Under the pieces are notes generated by a model. That model made no database searches. It had not been told where the DNA came from and saw only the letters and a list, made by a program, of their open reading frames with translations. This document shows, one piece after another, positions 49,140 to 58,259 of a stretch of 64,000 nt of DNA; the stretch's first letter is position 1; every line of letters begins with the position of its first letter. Source of the DNA: Oxalobacteraceae bacterium AB_14 (GTDB lineage Bacteria; Pseudomonadota; Gammaproteobacteria; Burkholderiales; Burkholderiaceae_D); NCBI GenBank assembly GCA_000381565.1, contig KB906725.1, positions 1,877,731 through 1,941,730 of the forward strand, in the 5' to 3' direction. The translations under genes and the position numbers were made by a program.

Positions 49140-51328
49140 CGAATCAGCCGCTCGACCCGGCGCGCCGGCAATTTCTGCGATCGAGCTTTGCGGCCGGCGC
49201 CTGGACCCTGGCCGCGACGGTGTTGCCGGCCGGGCTGGCGGGCGCCGCCGAGGAGATGCCGGCCGACCCGTTCGGCATGTGGCTGGTGCTGACGGCGGAC
49301 GGCATGGTCGCGGCCCGCACCACTGTCAGCAACCTGGGGCAGGGCACGCACGGCGCTATCGTGCAGTTGGTGGCCGAAGAACTGGCCATCGGCCTGGACA
49401 AGGTGAGCCTGCGTTATGTGCCGGTGGAACGCCGTTTCGAGCAGGACTTTCCGCCCGGGATCACCACCTTTGCCAGCGCCGGCTTCGCGGCGGCGCGGCG
49501 CACTGTCGGTATGGCGTGCGCCGCCGCGCGCGACATGCTGCTGCGCGCCGCTGCGGCGCAATGGCAGCTTGACGCCGCCGCCTGCGAGGCGCGCGATGGC
49601 GCCGTCATGCATCGCGCCAGCGGCCGCGTACTGCCGTACGGCGCGCTGCTGGAGGCGGCGGCCCGCCTCGCGCCGCCGGCCAAGCCGACGCTCAAGCCGG
49701 TCAGCCAGTGGAGCGTGCTGGGCCGTTCGGTGCCGCGCGCCGATGTGCCGGCGCGCGTCGACGGCAGCGCCGTGTATGGCATCGACGTGGCGCCGCCGGG
49801 GGTGCTGACCGCCTGCGTGCTGCATGCGCCCGGGTTCGGCGGCGCCTTGCTCGAAGTCGACCCGGCGCCGGCGCTGGCGGTGCGCGGCGTGCGCCAGGTC
49901 ATTGCGCTGGCCAGGACGGTGGCGGTGGTGGCGGACGGCTACTGGCCGGCGCACAAGGCCTGCATGCTGCTCAAGCCGGTGTGGCAGCTTGGCCCGCACG
50001 GCGCGCTCGACAGTGAAACCATGCGGCAGGCCATGCGCCAGGCCGTGCAGGCGGGCAAGGGCAGGCTGTTCCCATCCGGCCCGGGCGCGCTGGCCGAACA
50101 GGAAGCGGCCGCCGCGGCCGCCGCCATGGCGCGCGCGGCGCAGCTGATCGACACCGTGTATGAGGTGCCGTTCCTGGCCCACGCCGCCATGGAGCCGCTC
50201 AACGCCACGGTCGCGGTCAGCGCCAGCGGCGCCCAGGTCTGGCTGTCGACCCAGAGCCAGACCGATACCCAGCATGCGGTGGCCAAGGCGCTCGGGATGA
50301 GGATCGATCAGGTCACCATCCACAGCCAGGACGCCGGCGGTGGTTTCGGCCGCCGCCTCGAACACGACTTCGCGGTGGAGGCGGCGCTCATTGCCGAGGC
50401 GGCCGGCGCCACCGTCAAGACCATCTGGTCGCGCGAAGCCGATATGCAGTCCGGCTACTACCGGCCGGCGGCGACGGCGCGCGTGCGGCTGGCACTGGAT
50501 GCCGCGCATGGGCCGCTGGCGCTGCGCGCCGACATGGCCGGCCCTTCGCTGCTGGAATACACCGGGGCCAGCAACGGACCGGCAGTCAAGGGCTTCGACT
50601 GGTCTTATGTGATGGGCTGGCTGGGCGTAGCCTATACGCTGCCGTTGCGCGACACGCGCTGGACCCGGGTCGATCATGGCGTGCCGTGCGGCTATTGGCG
50701 CTCGGTCGGCAATGCCCACAATTGTTTTTTTCTCGAACACACCATCGAGCAGGCGGCGCGCGCGGCCGGCCAGGACGCCGTGGCCTACCGGCTGCGCCTG
50801 ATGGACAAGGATACCAAGGGGCGCGCCTTTCTGGAAGCGCTGGCCGCGCGTGCGCAATGGAGTGCGCCGCTGCCGGAAGGCCACTTCCGTGGGGTAGCCA
50901 TCAACCGGACGGCCGGCCGCACCTATGGCGGCCATGTGGTCGAACTGGCCGTGCTGGCGCCGGGCCGCTTCAAGCTGGTGCGCATCACGGCCGCCATCGA
51001 TCCGGGCGCGGTGGCCAATCCGGATGCGGTGCAGGCGCAGATGATGGGCGGCACGTTGTTCGGCCTGTCAGCTGTCCTGTTCGGCGAGATCACGCTGGCC
51101 GGCGGCCAGGTCGAACAGGGCAATTTCGACAGCTATCGTGTGGTCAAACTGGCCGACCTGGCGCTGCTTGACGTGCTGGTGATCTCCAGCGGCGACCAGA
51201 GCTTTGGCGTGGGCGAGGAAGGCCCGCCCTCGATCATGGCTGCCGTGGCGAATGCCTTGCTGGCGGCTGGCGGCAAGCCGATTACCCGGCTGCCGGTGGC
51301 GCGCAGCGGGTGGCAACTGGCGGCGTGA
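49136..51328 (+). CDS. molybdopterin-binding large subunit of molybdenum hydroxylase (IorB type)
   Basis: 730 residues. A twin-arginine signal is at the N-terminus (PARRQFLRSSFAAGAWTLAA), so the folded enzyme is exported to the periplasm with its small subunit. Family motifs include GQGTHGAIVQLVAEEL, the QSQTDTQHAVAKAL and QDAGGGFGRRLEHDF cofactor-binding segments, and near the end QSFGVGEEGPPSIMAAVANAL, which carries the catalytic glutamate. It oxidises aldehydes or N-heterocycles with molybdenum cytosine dinucleotide; the physiological substrate is unknown. No cytochrome c partner lies next to it here. Confidence 0.94.
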   Translation: MTNQPLDPARRQFLRSSFAAGAWTLAATVLPAGLAGAAEEMPADPFGMWLVLTADGMVAARTTVSNLGQGTHGAIVQLVAEELAIGLDKVSLRYVPVERRFEQDFPPGITTFASAGFAAARRTVGMACAAARDMLLRAAAAQWQLDAAACEARDGAVMHRASGRVLPYGALLEAAARLAPPAKPTLKPVSQWSVLGRSVPRADVPARVDGSAVYGIDVAPPGVLTACVLHAPGFGGALLEVDPAPALAVRGVRQVIALARTVAVVADGYWPAHKACMLLKPVWQLGPHGALDSETMRQAMRQAVQAGKGRLFPSGPGALAEQEAAAAAAAMARAAQLIDTVYEVPFLAHAAMEPLNATVAVSASGAQVWLSTQSQTDTQHAVAKALGMRIDQVTIHSQDAGGGFGRRLEHDFAVEAALIAEAAGATVKTIWSREADMQSGYYRPAATARVRLALDAAHGPLALRADMAGPSLLEYTGASNGPAVKGFDWSYVMGWLGVAYTLPLRDTRWTRVDHGVPCGYWRSVGNAHNCFFLEHTIEQAARAAGQDAVAYRLRLMDKDTKGRAFLEALAARAQWSAPLPEGHFRGVAINRTAGRTYGGHVVELAVLAPGRFKLVRITAAIDPGAVANPDAVQAQMMGGTLFGLSAVLFGEITLAGGQVEQGNFDSYRVVKLADLALLDVLVISSGDQSFGVGEEGPPSIMAAVANALLAAGGKPITRLPVARSGWQLAA

Positions 51329-51360
51329 TCCTATGTCGCCCAGGACTCGCATCGATGAAA

Positions 51361-52002
51361 TCAGGGCCGCTTCAACTGGTCGATAACGCTCGCCACCTTG
51401 GTGGTGATCATGTCGACCGCCGGACCATTGGCGCCATGCGGGATGATGATGTCGGCGTTGCGCTTGGTCGGCTCGATGAACTGCTTGTGCATCGGGCGCA
51501 CCGTTTCCAGGTACTGGCTGACGACGCTTTCCACCGAGCGGCCGCGTTCGGTGATATCCCTTTGCATACGGCGGATGAAGCGAATGTCGGACGCGGTGTC
51601 GACATAGATCTTCAGCGACATCATGTCGCACAAGTCCGCGTCATACAGGGCGAACAGGCCTTCGATCACGATCACCGGGGCTGGCTTAACCGGAATGGTC
51701 CGGTCGGAGCGGTTGTGGAGCGTGAAGTCGTACTCTGGCATCTCGATCGATTCGCCATTGCGCAAGGCCTGGATATGTTGCACAAGCAATGACCATTCGA
51801 AAGCCTGCGGATGGTCGTAATTCTGCTGGGGGCGGACTTCAGGGGAGAGGTGGGTCTGGTCGCAGTAGTAATCGTCCTGCATCACGACCGAGACCATATC
51901 GGCGCCAAACGCCGCCAGCACTTTTTGGGACACAGTGGACTTGCCACTGCCGCTACCGCCTGCGACGCCAATAATAAACGGTTGGAAAGAAATCGTATTC
52001 AT
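51361..52002 (-). CDS. udk: uridine kinase
   Basis: 213 residues, the standard bacterial Udk size. It phosphorylates uridine and cytidine in pyrimidine salvage. The P-loop GVAGGSGSGKST is at about residues 12-23, with YDHPQAFEWSLL, VIVIEGLFALYDADLCDMMS and RFIRRMQRDITERGR following as in the family. It ends 32 bases past the convergent hydroxylase gene. The C-terminal part is the counterpart of the pseudogene at 33.0-34.6 kb. No regulatory element is visible. Confidence 0.97.
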   Translation of the reverse strand: MNTISFQPFIIGVAGGSGSGKSTVSQKVLAAFGADMVSVVMQDDYYCDQTHLSPEVRPQQNYDHPQAFEWSLLVQHIQALRNGESIEMPEYDFTLHNRSDRTIPVKPAPVIVIEGLFALYDADLCDMMSLKIYVDTASDIRFIRRMQRDITERGRSVESVVSQYLETVRPMHKQFIEPTKRNADIIIPHGANGPAVDMITTKVASVIDQLKRP

Positions 52003-52262
52003 GCCGAATGATACCGGAACCGCGAGCGAACTGACAGGGAGCGGCTGCTCCCCAATGAAGCTTTCCTGTGACGCTGCCCGATGATTGCCTGTGAGCTGCT
52101 GCTTCTGGCCAGTTGCCTGACGGGCTTTTTGCGCCCGTAGCGGACCTTCAACATTTGATTGAATTCAGACTTTAGCTAATAACCGGTCCCAGCTCGTAGT
52201 AGTAAGAGTCCGGCCGCGTGTTGATAGCGGCTTGGCAATGTTTCGTCCAGAGTAAGCCTACC

Positions 52263-52688
52263 TCAAATCCACTGGTCATTCTCGACAGTACGCTCGCTCA
52301 CCGGGCCTTCTCCGGTGTTCGCCACACCGCGCGGCTCGATCAGCAGCAACTTCACTTCCGCGCTGGCGGAGGGCTTGTGCTCGACGCCCTTCGGCACCAC
52401 CGCCATCTGGCCTGCGCGCAGCACAATCGACGTGTCGCCCGATGGCCCCGCGCGTACATCGATACGCAACTCGCCTTCGAGCACGATGAAGGTTTCATCG
52501 GTATCGGCGTGCCGATGCCACACGAACTCTCCTTCCACCTTCACGACCTTGAATTGATAGTCGTTCATTTCAGCGACGACGCGCGGTTGCCAGTGGGCGT
52601 CGATCAGTGCGGTCTTGCCGACCAGGTCTATGGTCTGGCACTGGCCGCGCCCGAACGGCGCGGTGCTATGGTTCGTGGATAGTGACAT
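52263..52688 (-). CDS. cupin-domain protein
   Basis: 141 residues. A single conserved cupin barrel: metal ligands in GEFVWHRHADTDETFIVLEG (H, H and E) and VPKGVEHKP (last H). A GGAGAG ribosome site lies before the ATG. The stretch between this gene and udk (52003-52262) has no credible gene. The AraC-type regulator upstream is on the same strand, 77 bases before its start, and may control it. Likely a small metal-binding enzyme or sensor; no substrate can be proposed. Confidence 0.88.
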   Translation of the reverse strand: MSLSTNHSTAPFGRGQCQTIDLVGKTALIDAHWQPRVVAEMNDYQFKVVKVEGEFVWHRHADTDETFIVLEGELRIDVRAGPSGDTSIVLRAGQMAVVPKGVEHKPSASAEVKLLLIEPRGVANTGEGPVSERTVENDQWI

Positions 52689-52765
52689 CGGTCTCTCCGT
52701 TGATGGGGCAATGCATCGACGATACGCATGATCCCTGCTGCCGTATTGAACGATCGTGGGTCTTT

Positions 52766-53593
52766 TCAGCCGCGCTGGACGCCGCCCGCGATCTGCAGCC
52801 AGCGCCCCGGCGTCAGCCCGAACGTCTTGGTGAAGTGCCGCGTCATATGGCTTTGATCGGCAAAGCCAGTGGCGACCGCGGCGTGTACCAGCGAGCTGCC
52901 GGCGAGCAGCATGCGGCGCACCACATCGAGACGGCGCATCGTCAGATACCGGTACGGGCTGGTACCGTAGAACGTGCGAAAGTCGTGCGACAAGCTCCAG
53001 CGGTCGCGCCCCGTTGCCACTTCGAGTTCATCGAGCGTGACGACGCGCGCGCGGTGCGCGAGCAAATAGTCGCGTGCGCGCCGCGCCGCCAGGTAGTCGC
53101 CTTTCGGGCGCTGTGCGGGCGTGCCGGCGACGGCGGCCAGCGCCTGCGCCAGTTCGGCCAGCGCGTCGCTCTGCTCCAGTGGCTCGAGCGTATGGCCGAC
53201 ATGCTGCAGCAAGGTCGCGGTTGCCGCCGCAAGGCGCGGATCGGTCGTCACGCCGCCTTCGAGGAAGGGCAGCGCGCGTCCGCCGAGCACGTCCTGCAGG
53301 AGGGCGGGGGCGACGTAGATCATCCGGTATTGGAACCCTTCGTCGGTGCCGGCCTGGCCATCGTGCGCCTCGTCGGGGTGCAGCACCATGGTATTGCCGG
53401 GAAGGCTGTTTCGCTGGCTGCGCCGATAGCTGAAACTCTGGACGCCGGCGAGCGTGCGGCCTATCGCATAGGTGTCATGTCGGTGCATGGCATATGCTTT
53501 GCCGTGAAACCATGCTTCGATGCGTTCGAGGCCATCTATCGGATCGGCGCGCTTCAGCCAGTCGTGGCCTGCGCGCGGTGCTGGTCGGTTCAT
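52766..53593 (-). CDS. AraC-family transcriptional regulator
   Basis: 275 residues from the ATG at 53593 (MNRPAPRAGHDWL). The N-terminal cupin-like ligand-binding domain has AMHRHDTYAIGRTLAG and VLHPDEAHDGQAG. The C-terminal pair of helix-turn-helix motifs covers about residues 180-270: LDELEVATGRDRWSLSHDF, SPYRYLTMRRLDVVRRML, GFADQSHMTRHFTKTFGLTP. It probably controls the cupin gene or its own promoter. The ligand is unknown. Confidence 0.93.
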   Translation of the reverse strand: MNRPAPRAGHDWLKRADPIDGLERIEAWFHGKAYAMHRHDTYAIGRTLAGVQSFSYRRSQRNSLPGNTMVLHPDEAHDGQAGTDEGFQYRMIYVAPALLQDVLGGRALPFLEGGVTTDPRLAAATATLLQHVGHTLEPLEQSDALAELAQALAAVAGTPAQRPKGDYLAARRARDYLLAHRARVVTLDELEVATGRDRWSLSHDFRTFYGTSPYRYLTMRRLDVVRRMLLAGSSLVHAAVATGFADQSHMTRHFTKTFGLTPGRWLQIAGGVQRG

Positions 53594-53767
53594 GATGGAT
53601 GGCCTTGGATGATCGGGGTGTGCTGCGTTCACATGGTGAATTGTCGCATGGCGGCGAGGGCGCCGGTCGGATTCTGACGCCGCGGATGGAGCCGCGCGAC
53701 AAAGCTTTGAGTATGCTGCTAGGGTACAGGCTGGCGGGCTTTCGCCGTGCAGCCACCGGGTGCAATC

Positions 53768-54892
53768 ATGATGTATCAATTTCTAGCGAATAATCGGGAT
53801 GACTTGATTTCCCGGTGTCGGCAAAAAGTCTCAATGCGGCCTGGCCGGGCCGCCACAGCAGGACAGTTGAAGAACGGCATCCCCATTTTTCTTGACCAAC
53901 TGATCCGGACCCTCGAACTGGAGCAGGCGGACGAGCCCGAAGAAGGAGAGAAAATCTCTGGCCCGGCAGGCGGCGCGGTCGCGTTCTCCGAGGTGAGAAC
54001 CAATGCCGAGTTGCACGGTAAAGATCTGCTGGCCATGGATTTCACCGTTGATCAGGTCGTTCATGACTATGGCGATCTATGCCAGGCGGTGACCGACTTG
54101 GCTATCGCGCGTGACGCGCCCTTTGAAATTGAGGAATACCGCACGCTAAATCGCTGCCTCGATAACGCTATCGCCAACGCCGTCAGCGAGTTCAGCTATC
54201 AGCGGGATTTTGTGGTGCTGAAAAACCACGAGGCCTTAGCCAGTCAGCGCATGGGGAATTTCTCACAAGAGCTGCGCAACCTACTCAGCACAGCGTCGCT
54301 GGCGTTCTCCGCCGCAAAGACGGGAAACTTGAATCTCAACGGCGCCACCGGGACTATCCTGGAGCGCAGCCTCTCCGGGCTGACTAAGGTGCTGGACAAT
54401 TCTCTGGATGATGTTGGACAGCACGGGCAGGAGAACCTTTCGCTGGCCGCTTTTTCACTTGGGGACTTCATTGACGAGGCTGTAATCGGTGCTGAATTGA
54501 GCGCCGCCATCAAAGGATGTTCGCTGATAGTTCTTCCTGTGGATGCGAAACTCGCGATCGTCGGGCATCGGCAGGCTTTACTCGACACAGTTGCCAAGTT
54601 GTTGCAGAACGCCATCAGGTTCGCGCTATCAGGAACCGAGGTCACGCTGAGCGCTTATTCCGCGGCAGACCGCGTCTTGATTGACGTGAAAGACAATTGT
54701 GGTGGATTGAAGCCGAATGTGGCTGCTACGCTCTTTCAAGTTAATCGTGGCGGAGCAGGCGAAGCGCGCTACGGTCTGACGCTGGCAAGGCAGGCCATCA
54801 TAAAAGACGCCGGGGATTTGAGCGTGACCGATATGCCTGGAGTCGGGTGTGTGTTCACGATCAGTTTGCCTCGTTATGAAGTTCTTACATAG
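53768..54892 (+). CDS. histidine-kinase-like protein lacking the phospho-acceptor histidine
   Basis: 374 residues from ATG 53768; a GTG 21 bases earlier is possible. No membrane helix and no receiver domain. Residues 1-150 form a helical domain of RsbR or RsbT-co-antagonist type (FLANNRDDLISRCRQKVSMR). The dimerisation helix reads MGNFSQELRNLLSTASLAFS, where F-x-H-E-L-R-N is expected, so Q replaces the histidine. The HATPase region has LLQNAIRFAL (N box), DVKDNCGGL (G1), GGAGEARYGLTLARQ and GVGCVFTISLP. It could bind ATP without normal autophosphorylation, or use another histidine. Followed by a small gene after 96 bases. Confidence 0.8.
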   Translation: MMYQFLANNRDDLISRCRQKVSMRPGRAATAGQLKNGIPIFLDQLIRTLELEQADEPEEGEKISGPAGGAVAFSEVRTNAELHGKDLLAMDFTVDQVVHDYGDLCQAVTDLAIARDAPFEIEEYRTLNRCLDNAIANAVSEFSYQRDFVVLKNHEALASQRMGNFSQELRNLLSTASLAFSAAKTGNLNLNGATGTILERSLSGLTKVLDNSLDDVGQHGQENLSLAAFSLGDFIDEAVIGAELSAAIKGCSLIVLPVDAKLAIVGHRQALLDTVAKLLQNAIRFALSGTEVTLSAYSAADRVLIDVKDNCGGLKPNVAATLFQVNRGGAGEARYGLTLARQAIIKDAGDLSVTDMPGVGCVFTISLPRYEVLT

Positions 54893-54988
54893 TCGTTGGC
54901 GCTGCGAGATTGCCTGATCGTATGGTGCGCTCATGTGGAAATCGATTTCGATAAACTCCTCTGATGAAATCACAGTTCGGGGAGTGGC

Positions 54989-55261
54989 ATGCTTGAGCTA
55001 GACGATATGGCGCGAACGCGATTGCTTGCGTCCGGTGCGCTGACGGTCGATGCCGGTGGTGATGAAGTGTTCGTCGGCCTGACTGTCGCGGAATCGGATT
55101 TTTTTCTCTCCTTCGAACCAGTTGCTGGCAATGGCCATGATTCGGCCGAGAACACCCTTTACCTGACGTTGAAGCATAAGCATCTGGTCGCGCGCCACGG
55201 CGCGCTGCTGGCCGGCTGCTGGCAGCCAACCAGTGCGGAAAATGAACCGCCGACGGGGTGA
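54989..55261 (+). CDS. small hypothetical protein
   Basis: 90 residues, with GGGGAG 5-6 bases before ATG 54989. It is soluble and acidic in its first half (LELDDMARTRLLASGALTVD, then EVFVGLTVAESDFFLSFE), and LYLTLKHKHLVARHGALLAG follows. A regular strand-like pattern suggests a compact beta domain. No family recognised. It lies between the kinase-like gene and the MarR gene on the same strand. Confidence 0.55.
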   Translation: MLELDDMARTRLLASGALTVDAGGDEVFVGLTVAESDFFLSFEPVAGNGHDSAENTLYLTLKHKHLVARHGALLAGCWQPTSAENEPPTG

Positions 55262-55330
55262 CGCAGCTCGCGAAAAATATTTTTCCGGGATTTATATAAG
55301 TGCTTATGCAATTGGTGTTACTATCGCCAC

Positions 55331-55786
55331 ATGAAACAAGGACTCGGAACCCAACTACGACACCTGATCGAACTGCTCGACGGCGCGGTGCAGCAAGCCT
55401 ATACCGACGCGGGCCTCGATTACCGGCCGCGCTACACGCCGGTGATGAAGGTTTTGGCGCAGCAGAAAACCGCGACCGTTGGCGAGCTGGCCGAACTGGC
55501 CGGCATCACGCAACCGGCGGCCACGCAAACGGTGGCGCTGATGAAGAAGGAAGGCCTGCTGCTGGTGGTTGCCAGCGACGTGGATGGCCGGCAGCGCGTG
55601 GTGCGACTTAGCAAGCAGGGCGAGGCCCTGTTGCCGCATTTGCAGGCGTGCTGGCAAGCCACCAAGCGTGCGGCCGACAGCCTGGATGCGGAGCTGGAGT
55701 TTCCATTGTCTGAGTGTCTGGCGCAAGCCATCTCCGTGCTGGGGCAACGCTCCTTCGGCGACCGCATTCGCGCAGCAAGCAAGTAA
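55331..55786 (+). CDS. MarR-family transcriptional regulator
   Basis: 151 residues. The winged helix is clear: VGELAELAGITQPAATQTVA as the recognition helix region and GLLLVVASDVDGRQRVVRLS as the wing. It lies 29 bases before the CPBP protease gene and probably regulates it. The AT-rich stretch just before the start, TTTATATAAGTGCTTATGCA, contains a dyad-like ATAAGTGCTTAT, a possible binding site. Confidence 0.9.
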   Translation: MKQGLGTQLRHLIELLDGAVQQAYTDAGLDYRPRYTPVMKVLAQQKTATVGELAELAGITQPAATQTVALMKKEGLLLVVASDVDGRQRVVRLSKQGEALLPHLQACWQATKRAADSLDAELEFPLSECLAQAISVLGQRSFGDRIRAASK

Positions 55787-55815
55787 CTACGTCCAACTCC
55801 CTGAAGAAAGCGATT

Positions 55816-56664
55816 ATGGAAACTACTCTGAACATGGCAACGAACAAGCCGACGCTGACGTCGCGCCTGATGGCCCATCCCGTGGTTCGCATTGTGCTCG
55901 GCCTGGTGCTGACGTTTGCCGCAGTGCCGCTGACGATGATCGTCGCCGCGCAGCTGGTCGCCAAGCCGTACCGCATCGCGTGGCCGCAGTTGCTGGCTGC
56001 TGTGTTCGTATGGTTCGGCTATCGCTTTTATGTGCGCCGGATTGAAAAACGCCAAGCGACCGAACTGGCGATGCGGGGCATGGCGCGCGAAATGGGCGCT
56101 GGCTTGTTGATCGGCGCTGGGCTGGTGCTGTCCAGCTTTGCCGTGCTGGCTGTGCTTGGCGCTTACCGGTTCGGCGGCGTCAATGCGTTGAGCTTCGCGA
56201 TGCTGTTGCCGCTGGCCGAGCTGGTGTTGGTGGGCATGGCCGAGGAGATGATGTTCCGTGGCGTGATCTTTGGCGTGATCGAACGTTCGCTGGGCAGCAA
56301 GCCTGCCGTCATGATTTCGGCGCTGCTGTTCAGTCTGGGTCATTTGCCGAATGAGGGCATCTCGGTACTGGCGATCGCCTCGCTTGCCGCGTATGGCGTG
56401 TTGCAGGCCGCGCTCTACATGAAGACGCGCCGCTTGTGGATCTGCATCGGTACCCACATCGCATGGAACTACTGCGTCAGTACCGTGTTCTCGTCGACCG
56501 TGTCGGGCCACGCGGCCACCGATGGCTTGCTGCGCGGCGAGCTGGTGGGCGATACCTGGTTGACCGGCGGCGTATTCGGTGTGGAAGCTTCGCTGATCGT
56601 CGTATTGTTGATTGCCGCCGCCGCCGCGTTCTGGTTGCGCAGGGCCTTTGCCGGCAAGGTTTGA
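55816..56664 (+). CDS. CPBP-family intramembrane glutamic endopeptidase
   Basis: 282 residues from ATG 55816 (METTLNMATNK). Seven or eight membrane helices. The catalytic motifs are present: EEMMFRG (EExxxR) at about residue 147-153, FSLGHLPNEG for the first histidine and GTHIAWNYCVSTV for the second histidine and asparagine. Proteins of this family cleave membrane substrates, for instance bacteriocin leaders. It is co-directional with the MarR gene. The substrate is unknown. Confidence 0.92.
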   Translation: METTLNMATNKPTLTSRLMAHPVVRIVLGLVLTFAAVPLTMIVAAQLVAKPYRIAWPQLLAAVFVWFGYRFYVRRIEKRQATELAMRGMAREMGAGLLIGAGLVLSSFAVLAVLGAYRFGGVNALSFAMLLPLAELVLVGMAEEMMFRGVIFGVIERSLGSKPAVMISALLFSLGHLPNEGISVLAIASLAAYGVLQAALYMKTRRLWICIGTHIAWNYCVSTVFSSTVSGHAATDGLLRGELVGDTWLTGGVFGVEASLIVVLLIAAAAAFWLRRAFAGKV

Positions 56665-56885
56665 GGTTGCGCCACTTGGGTATCCCTGACGATGGCGACG
56701 CGCGCTCCGATGGCGCAGGCTGCTTGTTTGCGGCCGCCTGGATCTTGCCAATGGGATGTTCCATAATAAATTCTCCCGTAGCAGGCGCTGGCGATTCACA
56801 ATTGTCTGGATGTGAGGTCGCGAATTGAGCCTGTGCAGGAACCGACGGCGCGCTAGAATTGGATGTCGCCGATCGGGAGCTGAAC

Positions 56886-57737
56886 ATGGTTGCAACACCA
56901 CTGGAAGTACGGCAGATGAGCGAGGCCGAGCTTGAAATCGTGCTGGGCTGGGCGGTGGCCGAGGGCTGGAATCCCGGCCTGCATGATGCCGCATGTTTTT
57001 ATGCCGCCGACCCTGGAGGGTTCCTGGTCGGGGTGGTGGACGGTGAGCTGGCCGCGAGTATTTTTGCGGTGAAGTATGGCGCTAGTTTCGGCTTCATCGG
57101 CGGCTACATCGTCAAGCCTGCATGGCGCGGACGTGGGTATGGTTGGGCGCTGTGGCAGGCTGCGATGGCGCGGCTGGCCGGCCGCAACGTTGGCCTCGAT
57201 GGCGTGCTGGCACAGCAGGCCAACTATGCCAAGTCAGGCTTCCGTCTTGCGCATCGCAATTTCCGATATGAAGGGCGGGGCAGTGGACAGCCGATGGATG
57301 CGTGTCCGACGATACCGTTGTCGGCGCTGGGCGATGAGGAAATTCGCCGTTACGATCGCAACTTCTTTCCGGAGGAACGCGACCGCTTCCTGCACGAATG
57401 GGTAGGGCAGAGGCAGCATATCGCGCTTGGCATCGTGGGGGCGAACGGCTTGGCAGGCTACGCGGTGGCGCGGCCGTGTCGCACGGGGTACAAGGTTGGC
57501 CCGCTGTTTGCCGATACGCTCGCCGTGGCGGAGCAGTTGTTCGACGGCGTGTTGGGAAAACTGGCGCCGGATGTGCCGGTGTTTCTTGATGTTCCTGAAC
57601 TAAACCCTGCGGCCGTTGCGCTGGCCGAGCGCCATCAGATGCAACGCTGCTTTGAGACTGCGCGCATGTACACGTCGGAGTCGCCCGATCTCAGCATGGA
57701 TAAACAGTACGGCATCACCAGTTTTGAACTGGGCTGA
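56886..57737 (+). CDS. two-domain GNAT N-acetyltransferase
   Basis: 283 residues from ATG 56886 with GGGAGC 8 bases before it. The N-terminal GNAT domain has the acetyl-CoA loop KPAWRGRGYGWALWQAAM (R-x-x-G-x-G) at about 80-97. The C-terminal half of about 140 residues (FLHEWVGQRQHIALGIVGAN, LAGYAVARPCRTGYKVGPLF) is the Acetyltransf_18-type domain found in YitH-like enzymes. Substrate unknown. Confidence 0.9.
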   Translation: MVATPLEVRQMSEAELEIVLGWAVAEGWNPGLHDAACFYAADPGGFLVGVVDGELAASIFAVKYGASFGFIGGYIVKPAWRGRGYGWALWQAAMARLAGRNVGLDGVLAQQANYAKSGFRLAHRNFRYEGRGSGQPMDACPTIPLSALGDEEIRRYDRNFFPEERDRFLHEWVGQRQHIALGIVGANGLAGYAVARPCRTGYKVGPLFADTLAVAEQLFDGVLGKLAPDVPVFLDVPELNPAAVALAERHQMQRCFETARMYTSESPDLSMDKQYGITSFELG

Positions 57738-57874
57738 GTCATCGACTGCCACCACGCCACGACCAACGACAGCGTCAGAATTCGACAAGTTTGTCAAAAA
57801 CATCCATTGGGTCGTGGCGCGCGCTCGCCTAGCATGCTTGTCTGGTCCTGGTGGCTGACTAAGTGAATTGATGG

Positions 57875-58192
57875 ATGAGGTGGGTTTTGAAAAGAATAAA
57901 TTTCACTGACAATTTGTTTTTGAAAGTGGTGCTGTTGCTGGCCGCTGGCCTGATCGCATGTCGGGCAATTATCGGCTTCATCGATAACGACTTCAGCATC
58001 GGTTTCGTACATTTAGGGGGCGCAATCATTTTCATGCTGCTGGCAGCCAGTGATCTTCAATCGATATGGCGTCAGCGGCACCATTCCCTTGTTTCTATAT
58101 GGAACTCGCAGCCACGAACGGGTGTTTCAGTTGTACGGGGGACGCTGATGCTCTTGGCATACGGATTTATTCTCATTGGTATTTTCAGATAG
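57875..58192 (+). CDS. small integral-membrane protein
   Basis: 105 residues from ATG 57875. Three hydrophobic helices: LFLKVVLLLAAGLIACRAII, GFVHLGGAIIFMLLAASDL and GTLMLLAYGFILIGIF at the C-terminus. No enzyme motif. The ribosome site is weak. It ends 22 bases before a shared terminator with aceA. Confidence 0.55.
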   Translation: MRWVLKRINFTDNLFLKVVLLLAAGLIACRAIIGFIDNDFSIGFVHLGGAIIFMLLAASDLQSIWRQRHHSLVSIWNSQPRTGVSVVRGTLMLLAYGFILIGIFR

Positions 58193-58214
58193 TTGAGACG
58201 TGATCCCATGGCGC

Positions 58215-58243
58215 AAAAAAGCTCGCCGAGGCGAGCTTTTTTG
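58215..58243. terminator. bidirectional terminator between the small membrane gene and aceA
   Basis: AAAAAAGCTCGCC, GAG loop region, GGCGAGCTTTTTT. Perfect stem with A and T runs, placed between two convergent genes. Confidence 0.9.
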
Positions 58244-58259
58244 TGACGCTGAAACCTGA

